Source of the DNA: Pseudocoprococcus catus
GTDB taxonomy: Bacteria; Bacillota; Clostridia; Lachnospirales; Lachnospiraceae
DNA length: 41,263 nt
Assembly: GCF_902381825.1 (NCBI RefSeq)
Contig: NZ_LR698973.1
Coordinates: 1,405,759 to 1,447,021 of the forward strand
Direction: 5' to 3'
The notes under the pieces were generated by a model. It ran no database searches. It was given only the letters and a program-made list of their open reading frames with translations, and was not told where the DNA came from. The translations under genes were made by a program, and so were the position numbers. Shown here one piece after another: positions 37,584-41,263 of this stretch (position 1 is its first letter; each line of letters starts with the position of its first letter).

Positions 37584-38345
37584 TTACAGATTACAGCCGT
37601 AATCGACTACCAGGGCCTGACCTGTCACAGCTTTTGACAGATCACTTGCGAAATAAAGGATCGCATTGGCCTGGTCCACTGCCTCTGCCTTTGGTACACT
37701 TCTACAAATATGCTCATTGCATGTCTTCATGAATTCCTGATCAAATGTTGCAATTTCATCTGATGAAAGCAGTGGTGTGATTGTAGGGCCCGGACATACA
37801 GCATTACATCTGATACCTTTACCTGCAAACTGAATAGCCACGTTCTTTGTCATAGCCACAACGGCTGCTTTTGCTGCACTGTAAGCAATACCTGCGTTTG
37901 CAAATACACCGCCGATGGAAGAAATATTGACGATAGAGCCTTCACCCCGTTTTTCCATATAAACAAGGGCTGCTCTTGACATGTAGAATACAGAATCCTG
38001 ATTGACTGCGATAATCTGTCTCCACCAGTCATCACTGCATCTTGTAATAGACATCTGTTTGTCACCGATACCTGCATTGTTGACAAGCACATCGATGCGA
38101 CCGTATTTCTTTACTGTTTCCTCTGCAATTCTGTCGCAATCTTCTCTGACACTGACATCACCACTGACTGTATAAGCTTCACCGCCTGCTGCGATAATAC
38201 GATTTGCCACATCTTCCAGCTTTTCTTTTCTGCGGGCAGCAAGAACAACCTTCGCACCTTCTGCTGCTAATACTTCTGCTGTTTTCTCACCAATACCTGA
38301 GCTGGCACCTGTTACAATAATGACTTTACCTTCTACTAAACCCAT
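37584..38345 (-). CDS. Short-chain dehydrogenase/reductase (classical SDR)
   Basis: The 253-residue oxidoreductase has the cofactor motif TGASSGIG (12-19), NNAG (89-92), Ser142/Ser143 and the catalytic YSAAK (Tyr155, Lys159). The tail KAVTGQALVVDYGCNL is usual for the family. AARRKEK after the second strand suggests NADP(H), from the two arginines. Substrate unknown. ATG 38345 follows CGGAGGA; upstream in-frame codons have no site. It lies downstream of lysR on the same strand but beyond a terminator, so it likely has its own promoter in 38346-38536. Confidence 0.92.
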   Translation of the reverse strand: MGLVEGKVIIVTGASSGIGEKTAEVLAAEGAKVVLAARRKEKLEDVANRIIAAGGEAYTVSGDVSVREDCDRIAEETVKKYGRIDVLVNNAGIGDKQMSITRCSDDWWRQIIAVNQDSVFYMSRAALVYMEKRGEGSIVNISSIGGVFANAGIAYSAAKAAVVAMTKNVAIQFAGKGIRCNAVCPGPTITPLLSSDEIATFDQEFMKTCNEHICRSVPKAEAVDQANAILYFASDLSKAVTGQALVVDYGCNL

Positions 38346-38536
38346 ATTAAAAATCCTCCGTTTTTCATAAACTTGTTTTTCTAATAGGAAGTTTACCATC
38401 CGGTCAGGCCACTGTAAAATGCTCATTCATTCATGTCGTATATAACGAAAAATGTATACTAAAATTTCCACAATTTAATACGTATGCCAGATTTGCCTAT
38501 AAATTCGAAACAGCATTCAAGTCTGCTTCGCAGGCC

Positions 38537-38566
38537 AAAAAAAGTCCCTGCATTACTGCAGAGACT
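38537..38566 (-). terminator. Terminator overlapping the lysR stop codon
   Basis: Arms AGTCCCTGCA (38543-38552) and TGCAGAGACT (38557-38566) with one mismatch, loop holding the lysR stop codon, and a run of seven T on the minus strand (38537-38542 and onward). Confidence 0.85.
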
Positions 38567-39443
38567 CCATGCTCTCTTTAAACAAATTGGCAAACAATCG
38601 CATCTCATCAAAGGAATGATTCTCCGGCCATGCCACACAGATGGGCATTTTCTGATCCAATTTCAAACAGGACAGATTCCTGTCAAATGCGCCCCTTGAC
38701 CAGATATCTGAGATGGCAAAGCCTTTGTCCAGACTCACATCCAACAGGATTGAATCAATATTGTGGTATTCTTTTGTCTCAGGGATAATGCCTTTATCCT
38801 GCAGAAAGCCCAGCTGATACGCCTTCGGAATAGAAGTATCCTCCTGCTCAAGAAGCAGCAGTTTCTCCTTTCTGAAATCTTTCACCGTATATTCCTGTCC
38901 GTTTTCCGGCGGGCAATGCTTTCTGGAATACAGCAGCACATTCTGAAGGGGCGGCAGATCAAGAAAGGCCATATGTTCCAGCGGCACAATCAGTCCCTTC
39001 GGGCAGATACATCCGTCAATCTGATGATTGCGAAGCTGGGACAGCAGCAAACGGTAACTATAAGCCGAAAAAGTCATTTTCAATTCTTCACCGCGCGCTG
39101 ACAACAACGCTTCCATTTTCTCGATCAACGGGAGAACATCCCACCCTTCCGGCACTCCGATATGAACGCTCTTTTCAAGCTGCAGAGACTCTCTCTTCGC
39201 CTCCATGGAAAGCTCCGCCAGACGTTTCTCCATCTCAACAAATAAATCATAATATTTCTTCCCAATCGGTGATAAAACAGCTCCTGTTCTTGAACGACAA
39301 AAAAGTTCCGCCCCAAACTCATCTTCCATCCGCGCGATCTGACGGCTTAAAGACGGCTGTGACGTATACAGCACCTGGGCAGCCTTTGTAAAGCTTCCCT
39401 GTCTGACAACCTCAAGAAAATACGCTATCTGCTGTGAATTCAT
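38553..39443 (-). CDS. LysR family transcriptional regulator
   Basis: The 296-residue protein has the N-terminal LysR helix-turn-helix (QQIAYFLEVVRQGSFTKAAQVLYTSQPSLSRQIARMEDEFGAELF) and a periplasmic-binding-like effector domain (about 90-296). The ATG overlaps the preceding gene's stop as ATGA, so translation is coupled. Its target is unknown; the SDR gene next along on the same strand is the nearest candidate, which is inference. Effector unknown. Confidence 0.93.
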   Translation of the reverse strand: MNSQQIAYFLEVVRQGSFTKAAQVLYTSQPSLSRQIARMEDEFGAELFCRSRTGAVLSPIGKKYYDLFVEMEKRLAELSMEAKRESLQLEKSVHIGVPEGWDVLPLIEKMEALLSARGEELKMTFSAYSYRLLLSQLRNHQIDGCICPKGLIVPLEHMAFLDLPPLQNVLLYSRKHCPPENGQEYTVKDFRKEKLLLLEQEDTSIPKAYQLGFLQDKGIIPETKEYHNIDSILLDVSLDKGFAISDIWSRGAFDRNLSCLKLDQKMPICVAWPENHSFDEMRLFANLFKESMESLQ

Positions 39444-39988
39444 ATGAGTTTGTCCAGTGTATCCGCCGTGCAGCTCGGTTCAAAATCGTCTGTATCGCTG
39501 CAGATTCTTCCGCCCAGGGCAGCCATAATGTTGTGAAGCACTTCACGAACCGCCTCAATATCACCAGTGTCATAACTAATCTGGTACTTTGTCTTAATAC
39601 CCCGCTCCTCAAACCACTGCTGGTCTGCCGGATCTATAAAACACTCCTCTGCATTCTGGAAAATCAGAGAATCAAAATTCATCTCCACTTCCATCAGATT
39701 CAGTTCCGGCCAGATATCTGCCTTTTCAAACCATTTTTCGCCTACCGCTGACTGCAGTTTTCTGGCATCCATCTCCTCATCAAAGAAATAATAGTACTCC
39801 ACAATTTTGCGCACCGGCTTCTTCGTCATCACAGCCGTAATATCCTTCAACGGCTTTTTACCTGATGATTTCTTCACTGCCGCCGGCTTCTTAAAACCAG
39901 ATTTCTTGCCATTCTTACCAGTTGATTTCTTCTTGATCGGATTGCCGTTATTGTCAACATTCGTCACCTTTCCTGTAAAATTTTTCAT
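39440..39988 (-). CDS. Uncharacterised protein with Lys-rich N-terminus and acidic C-terminal domain
   Basis: I do not recognise this 182-residue protein. Residues 1-62 are rich in Lys, Gly and Ser (KKKSTGKNGKKSGFKKP), likely disordered or nucleic-acid binding. Residues 63-182 form an acidic alpha/beta region with EYYYFFDEEMDARKL, VEMNFDSLIFQNAEECFIDPADQQWFEERGIKTKYQISYD. No signal peptide or membrane segment. ATG 39988 has an AGAGGC-type site; the gap to the NUDIX gene upstream is 44 nt, and the end overlaps lysR by 4 nt. Confidence 0.82.
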   Translation of the reverse strand: MKNFTGKVTNVDNNGNPIKKKSTGKNGKKSGFKKPAAVKKSSGKKPLKDITAVMTKKPVRKIVEYYYFFDEEMDARKLQSAVGEKWFEKADIWPELNLMEVEMNFDSLIFQNAEECFIDPADQQWFEERGIKTKYQISYDTGDIEAVREVLHNIMAALGGRICSDTDDFEPSCTADTLDKLI

Positions 39989-40032
39989 ATCATGCCTCTT
40001 TTCATCTTTTCATTATACCTATTAGTCAGTTT

Positions 40033-40665
40033 TTATACTACCAGATTTCCACACTCTATCCCCGGCAACTCCGCTTTCAACGTCCGCATAACACCGCGCA
40101 ATACATAAGCCGTCAGCCCCCAGATAATCCAATCTTTATAATAATAAAAATAGACTTTCTTATGTCCATCCCGCCAGTGATAATTCCGGCCTCCCGGTAT
40201 CTGCTCATACGGAAAGTTATCCGGAGGCAGCAATCTAACAGTATTCACATACGCTGCTGGTTCTGTTTCCATAAAAAACTTTAACGGAACTGTAAAAATC
40301 TCTGCCACCTCGTCTTTATTATAAGTCATCTCATAATCTGTCAATTCGCACAGATAGACAGAAACCTTATTGTCATAGGCTGTATACAGCGTATCCATCT
40401 GCGCAATCATATGAATCTGCTCACGGGATACCTTCAATTCTTCCATCGTCTCACGGATGGCATTCGTCTCCGATGATTCATTGCCATCTCTTGCGCCGCC
40501 CGGCAGACAGATCTCTCCCGGCTGTCGTTTCAAACCGCCTGCACGTTTTTCAAAGACAACATGCAGTCCGTCTTCCTGTTTTAGCAGAGCCACCATCACT
40601 GCAAACTTACGATATTCATCTTCATCAATGGACTTCGGTATTCTGCCCTTTAATGTCTCAAACAT
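40033..40665 (-). CDS. NUDIX hydrolase, CoA pyrophosphatase-like
   Basis: The 210-residue protein has the NUDIX box from Gly57 to Glu76 (GARDGNESSETNAIRETMEE) with Glu63, Arg71, Glu72, Glu75 and Glu76 in place; the final Gly of the consensus is replaced by Lys. The preceding RAGGLKRQPGEICLPGG matches the UPF0035 signature of enzymes that split coenzyme A to acyl-phosphopantetheine and 3',5'-ADP. CoA is the likely substrate, by family. It follows cobO by 40 nt. Confidence 0.88.
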   Translation of the reverse strand: MFETLKGRIPKSIDEDEYRKFAVMVALLKQEDGLHVVFEKRAGGLKRQPGEICLPGGARDGNESSETNAIRETMEELKVSREQIHMIAQMDTLYTAYDNKVSVYLCELTDYEMTYNKDEVAEIFTVPLKFFMETEPAAYVNTVRLLPPDNFPYEQIPGGRNYHWRDGHKKVYFYYYKDWIIWGLTAYVLRGVMRTLKAELPGIECGNLVV

Positions 40666-40705
40666 CTCTCTACCATCCTTCTACTCAAACCGAATACCTC
40701 TGCTA

Positions 40706-41221
40706 TTAATATTCAATACCTTTGCGCGCTTTGACTCCCTGATCAAAAGGATGCTTGATTTTCTTCATTTCAGTCAGATAATCCGCCCACTCACACAATT
40801 GTTCTGATGGATTGCGTCCCGTCAGAACAACCTCCATATCATCCGGAAACTGTTCCAGCATCTCCCTCAATTCATCCTCATTCACAAGTCCTGCATTGCA
40901 TGCACCAATCACTTCGTCCATCACAAGCATAGAGAAATTCCCCTGTAAAACCATTCGAGTAATATCCCATATATAACGTTCATAAATATCTTTTGCTTCT
41001 TCCTTCTCTTCATCCGTCATCTGCCAGGTGAAACCAAACTCTGCCGGACAAAGCCAGATCTGCATATTCTCCATATCTTCCATAGCTTCTATTTCACCGG
41101 ATTTCGCCGGTTTAAGAAATTGTGTAAAAAGCACTCTTCTGCCGCTTCCTGCACACCGTACCGCCAGCCCTACCGCTGCTGTTGTCTTGCCTTTACCATC
41201 CCCGGTATAAATATGATGCAT
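40706..41221 (-). CDS. cobO: Corrinoid adenosyltransferase, CobO/BtuR type
   Basis: The enzyme transfers the adenosyl group of ATP to cob(I)alamin or its precursors. The 171-residue protein has the special P-loop TGDGKGKTTAA (6-16), then LVMDEVIGACNAGLV and EVVLTGRNPSEQL, matching BtuR/CobO; the family's usual N-terminal extension is short here, so it starts close to the P-loop. GAGGGGG precedes ATG 41221. It is the first visible gene of the leftward cobO-NUDIX-unknown-lysR set; 41222-41263 has no feature. Confidence 0.92.
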   Translation of the reverse strand: MHHIYTGDGKGKTTAAVGLAVRCAGSGRRVLFTQFLKPAKSGEIEAMEDMENMQIWLCPAEFGFTWQMTDEEKEEAKDIYERYIWDITRMVLQGNFSMLVMDEVIGACNAGLVNEDELREMLEQFPDDMEVVLTGRNPSEQLCEWADYLTEMKKIKHPFDQGVKARKGIEY

Positions 41222-41263
41222 GCCTATGCCCCCTCGTAAATTACCATATTATGTAACTGTTCA

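Noticed and set aside
38455..38490. Small palindromes such as ATACGTAT as a LysR binding site before the SDR gene
   Set aside because: Short AT-rich palindromes like these occur by chance, and no promoter could be placed with confidence around them.

Overview
The window looks like a chromosome segment from a Gram-positive anaerobe of the class Clostridia, most like Lachnospiraceae. This rests on the ribosomal protein gene order (adk-map-KOW-infA-rpmJ-rpsM), strong AGGAGG ribosome binding sites, a zinc-type S14, an enlarged L17, an ECF transporter core next to truA, and a selD-yedF-DUF3343 selenium set. No search was run, so the family name is an inference.

Region 1 (1-8040) is accessory metabolism built around molybdenum cofactor, metal and selenium handling. 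On the minus strand are moaC and a MOSC gene. Divergent from them is a G3E (CobW-type) GTPase with a very histidine-rich linker. Next come a GntR repressor gene and a divergent creatininase-like/membrane protein pair; a perfect 38-bp palindrome lies on the promoter of that pair. A second G3E GTPase carries a C-terminal domain resembling DUF1980. Then selD, yedF and a DUF3343 gene follow. The last three are the known marker set for selenium use outside selenocysteine synthesis, and moaC/MOSC next to them fits selenium-dependent molybdenum hydroxylases, although no hydroxylase gene is in the window.

Region 2 (8105-12937) is the str operon (rpsL, rpsG, fusA, tuf) on the plus strand, with a consensus promoter, a separate tuf promoter and a clear terminator. 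rpoBC and an L7Ae gene are not upstream.

Region 3 (13109-15957) holds a nucleoside deaminase gene, a gene-poor stretch and a 600-residue membrane protein of unknown role. The gene-poor stretch has two strong leftward promoters with A-rich upstream elements that look like rRNA operon promoters, but no rRNA gene follows them.

Region 4 (15970-36154) is the S10-spc-alpha ribosomal superoperon on the minus strand, ending with ecfA1-ecfA2-ecfT-truA. It has a structured leader before rpsJ and internal promoters before rplF and before rpmJ. Relative to Bacillus subtilis, where str and S10 run in the same direction one after the other, this block is inverted and separated from tuf.

Region 5 (36515-41221) has a SAM-dependent methyltransferase on the plus strand and a leftward set: cobO, a NUDIX CoA-pyrophosphatase-like gene, an unrecognised gene, a LysR regulator and, after a terminator, a short-chain dehydrogenase. 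No tRNA, complete rRNA gene, insertion sequence, prophage or CRISPR array was recognised.
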